The translations under genes were made by a program, and so were the position numbers. A model generated the notes under the pieces. It made no database searches, was not told where the DNA came from, and saw only the letters and a program-made list of their open reading frames with translations. 64,000 bases of DNA from Pseudomonas sp. Fl4BN1 (GTDB lineage: Bacteria; Pseudomonadota; Gammaproteobacteria; Pseudomonadales; Pseudomonadaceae): contig NZ_JAAARM010000022.1 in the NCBI RefSeq assembly GCF_009908285.1, forward strand, positions 1-64,000, in the 5' to 3' direction. Positions 18,283-27,253 of the stretch are shown here, piece by piece (within the stretch, counting starts at the first letter, position 1; each line of letters opens with the position of its first letter).

Positions 18283-19704
18283 ATGAAAGTGCACCTGACC
18301 CTCCTGGCCGCCGGCGTCATGCTAGCGGCCTGCAGCAGCCCCCAGCCGCGCCCGGACAGCGGCCTGCAAGCACCGCCAGCCTGGCATTCACCCGCCAGCC
18401 ACAGCGACCGGCAACAGGACCCGCGCTGGTGGGCCCGGTTCGGCAGCCCGGAGCTGGACCGCCTGATCGCCGAAGCCCGCAACGGCAGCCACGACCTGGC
18501 AGCCGCCATGGCCCGGGTGCGCCAGGCCCAGGCCACGGCGATTATTGCCGGTGCGCCGCTGCTGCCGGAAGTCAGCGGCACCTTCAACGCCAGCCGCCAA
18601 AAGCTCCTGCGCAGCAACGGCTACAGCCAACTGGACGCCAACAGCAACAACAAGACCGTGGACTACTTCAATGTCGGCCTCAGCGCCACCTATGAAGTGG
18701 ACTTCTGGGGCGGCCGCCGCGCCGCCCGCGACAGCGCCGTGCTAGGGCTCCAGGCCAGCGCATTCGACCAGTCGACGGTGGAGCTGACCCTGCTCAGCGG
18801 CGTGGCCAACAGCTATGCCCAGGTCCTGTCGCTGCGAGAGCAGAGCCGGATCGCCGAACTCAACCTGGCCAATGCGCAGCATGTCCTGCAACTGGTACAG
18901 ACCCGCTACGACTCGGGCTCGGCCACGGCCTTGGAACTGGCCCAGCAAAAAAGCCTGGTCGCCGCCCAGCAGCGCCAAGTACCACAGGTGCGGCAACAGG
19001 CCGAAGAGACCCTGATTACCCTCGCCGCACTGCTGGGACGGCCAGTACAAAGCCTGACCCTGAACGACCAGCCCTTCGCCCAGTTGAACTGGCCGAGCAT
19101 CGACGCTGGGGTGCCCAGCGACCTGCTGCTTCGGCGTCCCGACATCGCCAGCGCCGAGGCCCGGCTGGCCGCAGCCCAGGCCGATGTCAGCGTAGCGCGA
19201 GCGGCGATGCTGCCAACCCTGACCCTGACCGCCAACCTCGGCTCGGGTGCGGACAAGCTGGGGGACGTGTTACGCAACCCCTTCTACAGCCTCACCTCCG
19301 GCCTGGTGGCGCCGATCTTCAACAACGGCCGCCTGGGCGCCCAGCGCGACCAGGCCACGGCGCGCCAGGAGGAACTGCTGGAAACCTATCGCGGGGCGGT
19401 CATCAACGGTTTTGCCGATGTGGAGAAAGCCCTCACCAGCATTCGCGGGCTGGACCTGCAACGGCAGTGGCAGGGTGAAGAGCTGAACCAGGCGCAACGG
19501 GCCTTCGAGATCGCCCAGAGCCGCTACCAGTCCGGCGCCGAAGACCTGCTGAGCGTGCTGGAAACCCAGCGCACCCTGTACGCGGCCCAGGACCAGAACG
19601 TGCAACTGCGGTTATCGCGATTGCAGTCGAGCATTGCCCTGTACAAAGCCCTGGGGGGTGGCTGGCAGGAACCCGATAATACTCCGGCACACAGGCCGCT
19701 ATAG
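18283..19704 (+). CDS. opmQ: Outer-membrane efflux lipoprotein (TolC/OprM family)
   Basis: Outer-membrane channel of 473 residues. ATG 18283 gives a lipoprotein signal with lipobox LAAC near residue 17, so the N-terminus is acylated. Two outer-membrane-efflux repeats follow: PRWWARFGSPELDRLI at the start of the first, and LLLRRPDIASAEARLAAAQADVSVARAA near the start of the second. It completes the PvdRT-OpmQ tripartite pump. It begins 7 bases after the pvdT stop, in one operon driven by the PvdS box at 14996. Confidence 0.93.
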   Translation: MKVHLTLLAAGVMLAACSSPQPRPDSGLQAPPAWHSPASHSDRQQDPRWWARFGSPELDRLIAEARNGSHDLAAAMARVRQAQATAIIAGAPLLPEVSGTFNASRQKLLRSNGYSQLDANSNNKTVDYFNVGLSATYEVDFWGGRRAARDSAVLGLQASAFDQSTVELTLLSGVANSYAQVLSLREQSRIAELNLANAQHVLQLVQTRYDSGSATALELAQQKSLVAAQQRQVPQVRQQAEETLITLAALLGRPVQSLTLNDQPFAQLNWPSIDAGVPSDLLLRRPDIASAEARLAAAQADVSVARAAMLPTLTLTANLGSGADKLGDVLRNPFYSLTSGLVAPIFNNGRLGAQRDQATARQEELLETYRGAVINGFADVEKALTSIRGLDLQRQWQGEELNQAQRAFEIAQSRYQSGAEDLLSVLETQRTLYAAQDQNVQLRLSRLQSSIALYKALGGGWQEPDNTPAHRPL

Positions 19705-19779
19705 GCTCATGACCGGTAGGTCTTCCTGGCGCCAACCCGTACTATGCCGAGCACTCACCCCTAAACCTGGAAGACCGAA

Positions 19780-20118
19780 TTGCCCATCAGCGAGCGCTTC
19801 GAACTGGAAATTCTTGAACTGATCGAGGCATTGTCCTGCGCCGACTTCGACAAGCTTTCAGCGAACCAGTGGCTTGGCAGACTGGCCGCACAGGATGTCG
19901 CGCAGCGAATTGACGAGTATGGGAAAAGACTGCTCCTGCCACCTACCCCCTTTCTGCAAAATGTCGACCTCCATGAATACCGCGACGGCTCCGGCTGGGC
20001 ATTGGATATCCCCTTGTGGACCGAAGAGGAAGGAATCAGCGATCTGACCCTGTCTCTGGAACTGCTCGTGGATCCGCGCGGATCAAGGCTGCAAATGACC
20101 GACCTTCGGGTACTCTGA
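19780..20118 (+). CDS. Small acidic hypothetical protein, possible orphan immunity factor
   Basis: Protein of 112 residues starting at TTG 19780 after a GGAAGA site. It has no signal peptide or membrane segment. It is acidic and has a regular alpha/beta pattern: an N-terminal helical half and a C-terminal half with RDGSGWALDIPLWTEEEGISDLTLSLEL. Small proteins of this kind often accompany contact-dependent or bacteriocin toxins. It is followed by an SMI1/KNR4 gene, which strengthens an immunity reading. Neither gene belongs to the conserved pyoverdine set. No function can be assigned. Confidence 0.6.
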   Translation: MPISERFELEILELIEALSCADFDKLSANQWLGRLAAQDVAQRIDEYGKRLLLPPTPFLQNVDLHEYRDGSGWALDIPLWTEEEGISDLTLSLELLVDPRGSRLQMTDLRVL

Positions 20119-20252
20119 GCCCCCCCCTGAAGCCGTGACCAACAACAAGCCGCAAGCTACCGCAGTGGATGCGCGCAAGCACTGCTGAAGCGGCACGCTG
20201 CCAGTGAAATCCTGACACTGCTGATTATCCAACGCCTCAAGAGCACCGAGCC

Positions 20253-20690
20253 ATGAACGACAGCGACTTCAAACAACTGCTGGCCAAGCGCAAATGCGAC
20301 CAGCCAATCTGGTTTGCATTGCCTGCGGACCGCTGCGCCAGCGAAGACGACATCAGTGGATTTGAACAAGCGTGGGGGCTGCAACTTCCTGGCGACTACA
20401 GGCAGTTTCTCAAGGCATTTGGCGGCGGCTACTTTGCACTGGGAATCGTCTATTCGCTGGATGAAGCCAGCGACTTGAATCTGCCCCGCATCAATCGGGC
20501 ACACCCGGTGATTGCCCAGGACCATCTGTTGTTTTCGGAAAACGGCTGCGGCGATTTCTACGGTTTCAAGATAGAAAACCACCAATGCCGGGCAGAGATC
20601 TTCTGTTTCGATCACGCGAGCGCAGAGTGGCAGGAAACCGGATACCGCAACCTGTTGAGCTTTCTAGCCGAGGTTGCCCTGTCCAACTGA
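20253..20690 (+). CDS. SMI1/KNR4 (SUKH) family protein, probable orphan immunity protein
   Basis: Protein of 145 residues with the SUKH-fold pattern: ASEDDISGFEQAWGLQLPGDYRQFLKAFGGGYFALG (residues 30-65), where the LPGDYRQFLKAFGGG stretch is diagnostic. SUKH proteins mostly neutralise polymorphic or nuclease toxins, but no cognate toxin lies beside this gene. It sits between opmQ and the convergent pvdP, where the classical locus has no gene. It is likely an acquired defensive cargo gene, with no role in siderophore synthesis. Confidence 0.8.
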   Translation: MNDSDFKQLLAKRKCDQPIWFALPADRCASEDDISGFEQAWGLQLPGDYRQFLKAFGGGYFALGIVYSLDEASDLNLPRINRAHPVIAQDHLLFSENGCGDFYGFKIENHQCRAEIFCFDHASAEWQETGYRNLLSFLAEVALSN

Positions 20691-20741
20691 AGGTCCTGCC
20701 CGCGGTCTTCAGCCCCACAGGCAGTGGCAGGTCCGACGTGG

Positions 20742-22373
20742 CTACAGCAGCCGCTCCCTGAGCTTCAAATGCCGCGCATACCAGGGTCGACGCGGCACTT
20801 TGCGGAACAGATCGGCCAGCTGCTTCTCGTCATCGATAAAGGTGATGCGCAGCGCCAGCTTCATGGTTTCCGGGTCCATCTCCACCGTCTTGCCCATCTG
20901 CAAACCGGGAATGGTGCTGCAACCATGGGTCAGCGGGCCCAGCCAGGGGTCGCCCGCCTCGACCCAACGCCCCGGGGCGAACCAGGGCACGCCGTTGACT
21001 TCCTGGCGCTTGAGTTCACCGGGATGAAAGCGCTCGTGGGCGCGGAACCAATCTTCCAGGCGATCGTCGATCCAGCCATGGAAACGCCAGAACACCGGGC
21101 TCACATGGGACGAGAACGGGTCACCGAGAAAATCGTTTTCCGGCTGGTACCAGCGCGCAGCGAAATCTGCCGGATCCCGGGCCAGGGGCACCGGCGCGCC
21201 GCTGGAAGGATCACGGGGCACTGAAGCCCAGCGCATGTGCAGCCAGTCGTGCAGGCCCAGTTCGATTTCCGAACCGAATTGCCCCAGGGTCAGCTTCGCC
21301 AGGTAGCGCGGGTCACGGTACTGGGACTCCCAGACTTCAAAGTTGCTGTGGTAGGTCTCGCCCGCCTTGATATCGCTGACCCACTGGCTGTATTCGTCAT
21401 CGCCGTGGGCCAGCCAGGTTGGCGGCAGCGAGCCGCCGTCGTGGTTATCGAAGTAACGGGCAAAACCCAGGCGGTCGCGCTGCAGCTCCGGTGCAGGCAT
21501 GGGAAAATGCGCCCAGGACGGCAGGTCTTGCATGGAGCGCGCCGTACCCAGCATGTGCCGGTGCATGAAGAAGAAGTCGATACCGGAACCGTTGCGGTCT
21601 TTCTTCAGCCCACGAGCATCACGCTCCTGACCGCGCGGGCCGGGTTGCCAGCCAATACCGCGCAAGGCATCGCGCTTCTCTTCGGAGAGCCGGTGCCACT
21701 TGTCCCGGGTGGCGTGCCAGAGCTGGTGGAACAACCGGTGCTCGGGGGAAATCAGCCAGGCCTGCAGGGTCGGATTGAGGCCGATCCGCTCCCGTGCTTC
21801 AGGAAAGCGCTGCTTGGTGGCGACAAACCGATTGTCCAGTTCCGCCAGCCCCAAAGGCCGGTCCAGGCGTTGCACACTGCCGCTCAGGGTACCGCTGCCG
21901 GCGTTGCCAAAATCGGCCCAGACCTCGTCCAGGGTCAGTTTGAACTCATAGGCGGCAACCCCGTCCGGCGCGGCGCTGCTGATCAGCCGCCAGTACATCT
22001 GCGCCGGTTTCGGGCTGACCAGGTCGCCGATGATCTGATAACGCGGGGCTGCCGCGGCACGCAACCCCTGGGGGGTGTCCAGATAACCACGCAGGCCACG
22101 GCCACGCTGGGCGATGTCGATGAACAGCTCCAGGCCTTGCCGGGGCAGGCCCTCCAGGCCGGCATCACGCCCCAGGAAACGAATACTCCAGATGCCCCGC
22201 AACTGGTCCGCCAGCTGCTGCCCGGCGGTGTCCGCCAGATCCACCGTGGCCTCGCCCGGAGTGATCGGAAACTCTTCCTCACGCGTCAACTTGCGATGCA
22301 CATAAAACGCTGCTGGCACTGCAGCGCCGGTCAGCGCCAAGCCCGCCATGAACCCTCGTCGAGAAATCGTCAT
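20742..22373 (-). CDS. pvdP: Periplasmic tyrosinase that matures the pyoverdine chromophore
   Basis: Tat-exported copper enzyme of 543 residues that oxidises the D-Tyr part of ferribactin to form the fluorescent chromophore. ATG 22373 gives a twin-arginine signal, ISRRGFMAGLALTGAAVPAA. The C-terminal tyrosinase-like domain carries His clusters: HQLWHATRDKWHRL near 215-228, FFMHRHMLGTA, LHDWLHMRW and FWRFHGWIDD. The N-terminal part after the signal forms the PvdP-specific beta domain. A PvdS box lies upstream and is arranged back to back with that of pvdM. Confidence 0.93.
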   Translation of the reverse strand: MTISRRGFMAGLALTGAAVPAAFYVHRKLTREEEFPITPGEATVDLADTAGQQLADQLRGIWSIRFLGRDAGLEGLPRQGLELFIDIAQRGRGLRGYLDTPQGLRAAAAPRYQIIGDLVSPKPAQMYWRLISSAAPDGVAAYEFKLTLDEVWADFGNAGSGTLSGSVQRLDRPLGLAELDNRFVATKQRFPEARERIGLNPTLQAWLISPEHRLFHQLWHATRDKWHRLSEEKRDALRGIGWQPGPRGQERDARGLKKDRNGSGIDFFFMHRHMLGTARSMQDLPSWAHFPMPAPELQRDRLGFARYFDNHDGGSLPPTWLAHGDDEYSQWVSDIKAGETYHSNFEVWESQYRDPRYLAKLTLGQFGSEIELGLHDWLHMRWASVPRDPSSGAPVPLARDPADFAARWYQPENDFLGDPFSSHVSPVFWRFHGWIDDRLEDWFRAHERFHPGELKRQEVNGVPWFAPGRWVEAGDPWLGPLTHGCSTIPGLQMGKTVEMDPETMKLALRITFIDDEKQLADLFRKVPRRPWYARHLKLRERLL

Positions 22374-22418
22374 TGCCCTACCTGTGTCAGCCCTGAAGCA
22401 GGCTTTATCCAAGCTAGA

Positions 22419-22442
22419 ACGTATGTTGCAGGAAGAAATTTA
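22419..22442 (-). promoter_or_regulatory. PvdS iron-starvation box for pvdP
   Basis: TAAAT-N16-CGT on the minus strand, about 46 bases before the pvdP start and only 18 bases from the divergent pvdM box. Confidence 0.85.
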
Positions 22443-22460
22443 CCGTTGCCGCAGCGCGCT

Positions 22461-22484
22461 TAAATTTTCCGCTGCGTCGCTCGT
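22461..22484 (+). promoter_or_regulatory. PvdS iron-starvation box for pvdMNO
   Basis: TAAAT-N16-CGT on the plus strand, 64 bases before the pvdM start, divergent from the pvdP box. Confidence 0.85.
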
Positions 22485-22547
22485 TCTTCCCAGATAGCAA
22501 AGGCCCCCTGTGCCTGCACTTTGACCGCAACTGCGACTGAGATGGCA

Positions 22548-23897
22548 ATGACCAAACCACGTTCGAAAAAGGCTCTTTACATCGGCCTGCCGCTGGCCCT
22601 GGCGCTGACCGCCGGCGCGGGCTTTCTGGCCTGGGACTACGGCTTCAGGAACAACCCCGGCTACCCGATCAAGGTGATGAAGCAGGCCGAAGAACTGCAA
22701 GAGCGCCTCCTCTCCTTCGACAGCCACGTCACCGTGCCCCTGGACTTTGGCAGCGCCGGCAACGAAGCCGACAAGGACGGCTCGGGCCAGTTCGACCTGG
22801 CCAAGGCCGGCCGCGGACGCCTGTCCGGTGCCGCACTGACGATTTTCGGCTGGCCGGAAATCTGGAACGGCCCGAACGCTCCGCACCGCCCCACGGCGGG
22901 TTTTGTCGACGCCGCCCGCAACGAACAGGAAGCGCGCTACAAAATCATCACCGGCATGGTCCGCGACTTCCCCAACCAGGTGGCCATCGCCTACACCCCG
23001 GACGATTTCAGGCGCCTGAATGGCGAAGGCAAGTTCGCGGTGTTCCTCAGCATGCTCAACGCCTACCCCCTGGGCACCGACCTCAACCAGCTGGACTTCT
23101 GGGCAAACCGCGGCATGCGCATGTTCGGCTTCAGCTATGTGGGCAACAACGCCTGGTCCGACTCGTCGCGTCCGCTGCCATTTTTCAACGACACCCCGGA
23201 CGCCCTCGGCGGCCTGTCCGACCTCGGCAAGCAGGCGGTACACCGCCTCAATGACCTGGGGGTCATCATCGACGTGTCGCAGATGTCGACCAAGGCCCTG
23301 GAGCAGGTCAGCCAGCTCAGCCGGGCGCCCTTCGTGGCCTCGCACTCGGCGCCCCGGGCCCTGGTGGATATCCCGCGCAATCTCAGCGACAAGGAAATGC
23401 AGCTGATCAAGGACAGCGGCGGCGTGGTGCAGATCGTCGGCTTCGCCACCTATATCCGCCCCTTGAGCCAGACCAGCCGCGACAAGCTCAACGCCCTGCG
23501 CACGCGCTTTGACCTGCAACCGCTGACCGGCCTGGAAATGGCCCTGATGCCCGGCGACGCGATCATCACCGTGTGGCCCGAGCAGCGCTTCGGCGAGTAC
23601 GCCGGTGCGTTGTACGGCATCGTCGAGAAAGAGCCCAAGGCCACCCTCAAGGACTACGGCGACGCCATCGACTACGCGGTGAAGAAGATCGGCATCGACC
23701 ACGTCGGCATCAGCTCGGACTTCAACGACGGTGGCGGCATCGATGGCTGGAAGGATGTCAGCGAGGGCCGCAACGTCACTGCCGAACTGCTGACCCGCGG
23801 CTACAGCGAAGCCGATATCGCCAAGCTCTGGGGTGGCAACTTCCTGCGGGTCTGGGAGCAGGTGCAAAAATCCTCCAAGCCCGTGACCCAGCGCTGA
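22548..23897 (+). CDS. pvdM: Periplasmic dipeptidase-like pyoverdine maturation protein
   Basis: Protein of 449 residues with an N-terminal hydrophobic signal or anchor (about 10-30) and a renal-dipeptidase (M19) fold. Key segments are LLSFDSHVTVPLDF near 56-69 (a family metal-ligand position), FWANRGMRMFGFSYVGNNAW and DVSQMSTKALEQVSQLSRAPFVASHSAPRAL (His near 270) and IDHVGISSDFNDGGG. ATG 22548 is preferred because GAG lies six bases upstream. PvdM acts with PvdP in the periplasm on ferribactin. It is the first gene of a pvdMNO operon. Confidence 0.92.
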   Translation: MTKPRSKKALYIGLPLALALTAGAGFLAWDYGFRNNPGYPIKVMKQAEELQERLLSFDSHVTVPLDFGSAGNEADKDGSGQFDLAKAGRGRLSGAALTIFGWPEIWNGPNAPHRPTAGFVDAARNEQEARYKIITGMVRDFPNQVAIAYTPDDFRRLNGEGKFAVFLSMLNAYPLGTDLNQLDFWANRGMRMFGFSYVGNNAWSDSSRPLPFFNDTPDALGGLSDLGKQAVHRLNDLGVIIDVSQMSTKALEQVSQLSRAPFVASHSAPRALVDIPRNLSDKEMQLIKDSGGVVQIVGFATYIRPLSQTSRDKLNALRTRFDLQPLTGLEMALMPGDAIITVWPEQRFGEYAGALYGIVEKEPKATLKDYGDAIDYAVKKIGIDHVGISSDFNDGGGIDGWKDVSEGRNVTAELLTRGYSEADIAKLWGGNFLRVWEQVQKSSKPVTQR

Positions 23898-23930
23898 CCT
23901 TCCTTCACTGCCCAGGAGCGAAATGCATTC

Positions 23931-25223
23931 ATGACTGATCGTCGTAGTTTTCTCAAGCAGGCCGGCGTCCTCGTTGCAGGCCTGCCCCTGGGCGCCGCCG
24001 CCCTCAACAGCCAGGCACTGGCAGCCAACGGCACAGCGCCGCAGGCTGCTGCCACGGACTCCTGGCCGGCGTTTCGCCAATTGTTCAACCAGGACCCGGA
24101 CTACATCCACTTCTCCAATTTCCTGGTGACCTCGCACCCCAAGCCGGTGCGCGATGCCATTGAAATGCACCGCGCGCGCATCGATCGCAACCCGGGCCTG
24201 GCCATGGACTGGGACCTGCAGGAAACCTGGAAGCGCGAGGCGCAAGTGCGCGACTGGGCGGGCCGTTACCTGCAGGCCAAGCCCGGGCAGATTGCCCTCA
24301 CCGGCAGCACCAGCGAGGGCCTGGCGATGATCTACGGCGGCTTGCACGTGCGCCCGGATCAGGAAATCCTCACCACCGAGCATGAACACTACGCCACCGA
24401 ATACAGCCTGAACTTCCGCGTCGCGAAGCAAGGCACCCAGGTGCGCAAGATCAAGCTGTTCGAGAACCCCAACCGGGTCTCGGTGGACGAAGTGCTGGGG
24501 GCGATCAAGCGCAGCATTCGCCCCAACACCCGGGTGCTGGGCATGACCTGGGTGCAGTCCGGCAGCGGAGTGAAACTGCCCATCGGCGAGATCGGCAAGC
24601 TGGTGGCGGAACTCAACCGCAACCGTGACGAGAAGGACCGGATCCTCTACGTGGTCGACGGTGTGCACGGCTTCGGCGTGGACAACCTGGACTTCCCCGA
24701 CATGCACTGCGACTACTTCATTGCCGGCACCCACAAATGGATGTTCGGCCCGCGCGGCACCGGGATCATCTGCGCTCGCTCCGAACAGCTCAAGGACCTG
24801 ACGCCGACCATCCCGACCTTCTCCGAAGACCACAGCTTCGCCACCTCCATGACCCCTGGCGGCTATCACGCCTTCGAGCACCGCTGGGCCCTGGACGAAG
24901 CCTTCAAGCTGCACCTGCAACTGGGCAAGGCCAAGGTCCAGGCGCGCATCCACCAGCTCAACAGCGAACTCAAGCAACGCCTGCAGGCGCACTCGAACAT
25001 CGAGCTGGTGACTCCGCCCAGCCCCGAGCTGTCGGCGGGCTTCACCTTCTTCCGGGTCAAGGGGCAGAACTGCGACCAGGTGGCGGCCTACCTGATGCAC
25101 AACCGGGTGGTGGCCGATGCCGTGGACCGCGATGTCGGCCCGGTGGTGCGCACCGCGCCGGGCCTGCTGAACAACGAAGACGAAATCGAACGCTTCATGG
25201 CCCTGCTGAGCAAAAGACTCTGA
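23931..25223 (+). CDS. pvdN: Periplasmic PLP-dependent enzyme modifying the pyoverdine glutamate side chain
   Basis: Protein of 430 residues with a Tat signal (TDRRSFLKQAGVLVAGLPLGAAA) and an aminotransferase class V fold. The PLP Lys is in DYFIAGTHKWMFGPRG near residue 269, preceded by VVDGVHGFGV (cofactor Asp). PvdN converts the glutamic acid attached to the chromophore into the succinamide form. It lies 33 bases after pvdM in the same direction. Confidence 0.94.
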   Translation: MTDRRSFLKQAGVLVAGLPLGAAALNSQALAANGTAPQAAATDSWPAFRQLFNQDPDYIHFSNFLVTSHPKPVRDAIEMHRARIDRNPGLAMDWDLQETWKREAQVRDWAGRYLQAKPGQIALTGSTSEGLAMIYGGLHVRPDQEILTTEHEHYATEYSLNFRVAKQGTQVRKIKLFENPNRVSVDEVLGAIKRSIRPNTRVLGMTWVQSGSGVKLPIGEIGKLVAELNRNRDEKDRILYVVDGVHGFGVDNLDFPDMHCDYFIAGTHKWMFGPRGTGIICARSEQLKDLTPTIPTFSEDHSFATSMTPGGYHAFEHRWALDEAFKLHLQLGKAKVQARIHQLNSELKQRLQAHSNIELVTPPSPELSAGFTFFRVKGQNCDQVAAYLMHNRVVADAVDRDVGPVVRTAPGLLNNEDEIERFMALLSKRL

Positions 25224-25270
25224 CCGCGCAGGCAGCCGCCTGCGCCCAAACCCCTTGAACGAGATCATTC

Positions 25271-26161
25271 ATGAACCAGGCTCTTCCCCCTGCCGGCTTC
25301 CCCTTCAAGCCCCTGGCCAGCGTTGCCCTGGTGGCGCTGCTCGGCGGCCTGCTGCCCAATCTCGCACAGGCTGGCGAACCGCAACCGGGCAAGGTTTTCA
25401 AAGACTGCAAGGACTGCCCGGAAATGGTCGTGCTGCCGGCCGGCACGTTCACCATGGGCACCCCGGACGATGAAGTCGGCCGCGAGCCCGATGAAGGCCC
25501 GATGCACGACGTGACCTTTGCCAAGCCCTTCGCCATGAGCCGCTTCCAGATCACCGCGGCGCAATGGGACAGCTACATTCGCCAGACCGGGGTCAAGATT
25601 CCCAACGGCGACACCCGCCCCGGCCGTGAGTGCGTGGCCAGCAAGCCGCGCTATGCACAAGGCCCGCGCCAGCCGGCGGTGTGCATGAACTTCCCGGAAG
25701 TGCAGGCCTATGTCGCCTGGCTGTCACACAAGACCGGCCACGACTACCGCATGGTCAGCGAGTCGCAGCGTGAATACGCCGCCCGCGCTGGCTCCAGCGG
25801 GCCGTTCCCCTTTCCTTTCGATGAAGGCAAGGGATACAGCATCGCCAAGCACGCCAACACCTACGGGCCGGCCGACGGCTACAGCTACAGCTCCCCGGCG
25901 GGCAGCTACCCGGCCAACGCCTTCGGCATGTACGACATGCACGGCAACGTCTATGAATGGCTCGCCGACTGCGAACACCCCAACTATGTCGGCGCCCCCA
26001 CTGACGGCAGCGCCTGGGTCGAGCCTGGTTGCAAATCACTGCAGATCCGCGGCAATGACTGGGGCGAAGCACCGGTGTTCTCGCGTTCCGGCAACCGCAA
26101 CAACATCTACCCGGAGACGCGCGGCGACTGGATCGGTTTTCGCGTAGTGCGCAGCCTGTAA
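25271..26161 (+). CDS. pvdO: FGE-sulfatase-domain pyoverdine maturation protein
   Basis: Exported protein of 296 residues with a signal peptide cleaved near residue 36 (NLAQAG) and a formylglycine-generating-enzyme-like fold. Diagnostic segments are MVVLPAGTFTMGTPDDEVGREPDEGP near 50-75, YRMVSESQREYAARAG, FGMYDMHGNVYEWLADC and the ending GDWIGFRVVRSL. PvdO finishes chromophore oxidation in the periplasm. It is the last gene of pvdMNO and converges with pvdF across a terminator. Confidence 0.94.
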   Translation: MNQALPPAGFPFKPLASVALVALLGGLLPNLAQAGEPQPGKVFKDCKDCPEMVVLPAGTFTMGTPDDEVGREPDEGPMHDVTFAKPFAMSRFQITAAQWDSYIRQTGVKIPNGDTRPGRECVASKPRYAQGPRQPAVCMNFPEVQAYVAWLSHKTGHDYRMVSESQREYAARAGSSGPFPFPFDEGKGYSIAKHANTYGPADGYSYSSPAGSYPANAFGMYDMHGNVYEWLADCEHPNYVGAPTDGSAWVEPGCKSLQIRGNDWGEAPVFSRSGNRNNIYPETRGDWIGFRVVRSL

Positions 26162-26171
26162 GTCCTCCGAC

Positions 26172-26194
26172 AGCCGGGGCCCGAAGCCCCGGCT
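26172..26194. terminator. Convergent terminator hairpin between pvdO and pvdF
   Basis: AGCCGGGGC pairs perfectly with GCCCCGGCT across a five-base loop, midway in the 42-base gap between the two stop codons. There is no strong T-tract. Confidence 0.7.
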
Positions 26195-26203
26195 GACGCT
26201 GAT

Positions 26204-27031
26204 TCAGCCTTGCTTGGCAAGCAACTCCAGGCCTTCGTGCAGGGCCGGGAACAGGCTGTTGTTGAAGTTGTTCCAACGCAGTTCGAGGATGCTGTCTTCA
26301 GGGCCGATCTCGGTCTTGAGCACGTCATGGAACACTTCACCGGAGTCGATGCCATTGTCCACGTAGTGGAAGGACGCACCGGTGAGATACAGCGGCTCCA
26401 CCGCCACGGTTGCCTTGGTCGCCCAGTCCACCACCTTCTGCCCGCGGGCACCGTACAAGGCATTCCAGGTGGCGTAGGCACCGCGACGCTCGTAAGGCGA
26501 TTCGATCCGGGTGATGCCCGGGTGAATATTCATGATCCGCCGGGCGAATGGCGCACCAGGCCGCACCAGCTCGTCGAGGATCACCAGCAGGCCATCGAGC
26601 ACCACGATATCGGCCTTGAGTTCCACCAGCGTGTCATGCAGGCGGCGTTCGAAATCCTGCTTGCCGGCAATGTGCTCGGCCGTGCCCCGCGGGTGACGGC
26701 GATAGGTGGAAGGCACGCTCAGCAGCAGGTCATTGACCTTGCGCCCCTGCACCGCAAGGTCCGCCGGGTACAGCCACTGGCGGCCGGGCTGATAGGCGAA
26801 GCCATAGTCGGCCACCAACTGCTGGTCCCGTGGCGACTGCGGATCGTCGTCATAGACCACGCCCACCAGGTTGTACAGATCGCCCAGCGGCGTCTGGTTC
26901 AACGACTCCGCCAGGAACTCCAGCACCGATTTCATGTAGCGCTCGTGGTCCTTGTAGGCCACTGGCTGCCCAGCCTTGTCGGCAGCGGCATTTCTCAGGG
27001 ACCAGACATACACCAAATTCTTCTTCGTCAT
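26204..27031 (-). CDS. pvdF: N5-hydroxyornithine formyltransferase
   Basis: Cytosolic enzyme of 275 residues that formylates hydroxyornithine made by PvdA, using formyl-tetrahydrofolate. It belongs to the GART-like fold. The catalytic Asn-x-His appears as MNIHPGITRIESPYERRGA near 175-193, and the catalytic Asp in HYVDNGIDSGEVF near 231-243. ATG 27031 (MTKKNLVYVWSLRN) follows a GAGAGCGAGC site, and the longer upstream frame overlaps the promoter. Its presence predicts formyl-hydroxyornithine in this strain's pyoverdine. The acetyl form would need a different transferase. Confidence 0.94.
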   Translation of the reverse strand: MTKKNLVYVWSLRNAAADKAGQPVAYKDHERYMKSVLEFLAESLNQTPLGDLYNLVGVVYDDDPQSPRDQQLVADYGFAYQPGRQWLYPADLAVQGRKVNDLLLSVPSTYRRHPRGTAEHIAGKQDFERRLHDTLVELKADIVVLDGLLVILDELVRPGAPFARRIMNIHPGITRIESPYERRGAYATWNALYGARGQKVVDWATKATVAVEPLYLTGASFHYVDNGIDSGEVFHDVLKTEIGPEDSILELRWNNFNNSLFPALHEGLELLAKQG

Positions 27032-27093
27032 TTGCTCGCTCTCGCTGAATGGATCAGGCACTGCGTCGATACACGTGCGCCCACAGAACAAGA

Positions 27094-27117
27094 ACGAACC
27101 AGGCAGCGGGCAATTTA
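27094..27117 (-). promoter_or_regulatory. PvdS iron-starvation box for pvdF
   Basis: TAAAT-N16-CGT on the minus strand, about 63 bases before the pvdF start, divergent from the pvdE box. Confidence 0.85.
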
Positions 27118-27170
27118 TCGGTCCCCGCGCCGCTTCCCGGGCCTCCCCCGGCAATGCCTGCATGCCGAGC

Positions 27171-27194
27171 TAAATACTCGCGCCAATGTTTCGT
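27171..27194 (+). promoter_or_regulatory. PvdS iron-starvation box for pvdE
   Basis: TAAAT-N16-CGT on the plus strand, 60 bases before the pvdE start. Confidence 0.85.
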
Positions 27195-27253
27195 TTGTCA
27201 TGGGTAAGGGTCTGCATGCCTCGACCCTCTATCCACAATTTTGGGAAGTACTT

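Noticed and set aside
26210..27253. Extended N-terminus of pvdE running antisense through pvdF
   Set aside because: The frame happens to be open, but PvdE begins at ATG 27254 with a ribosome-binding site, a PvdS box and normal family length.
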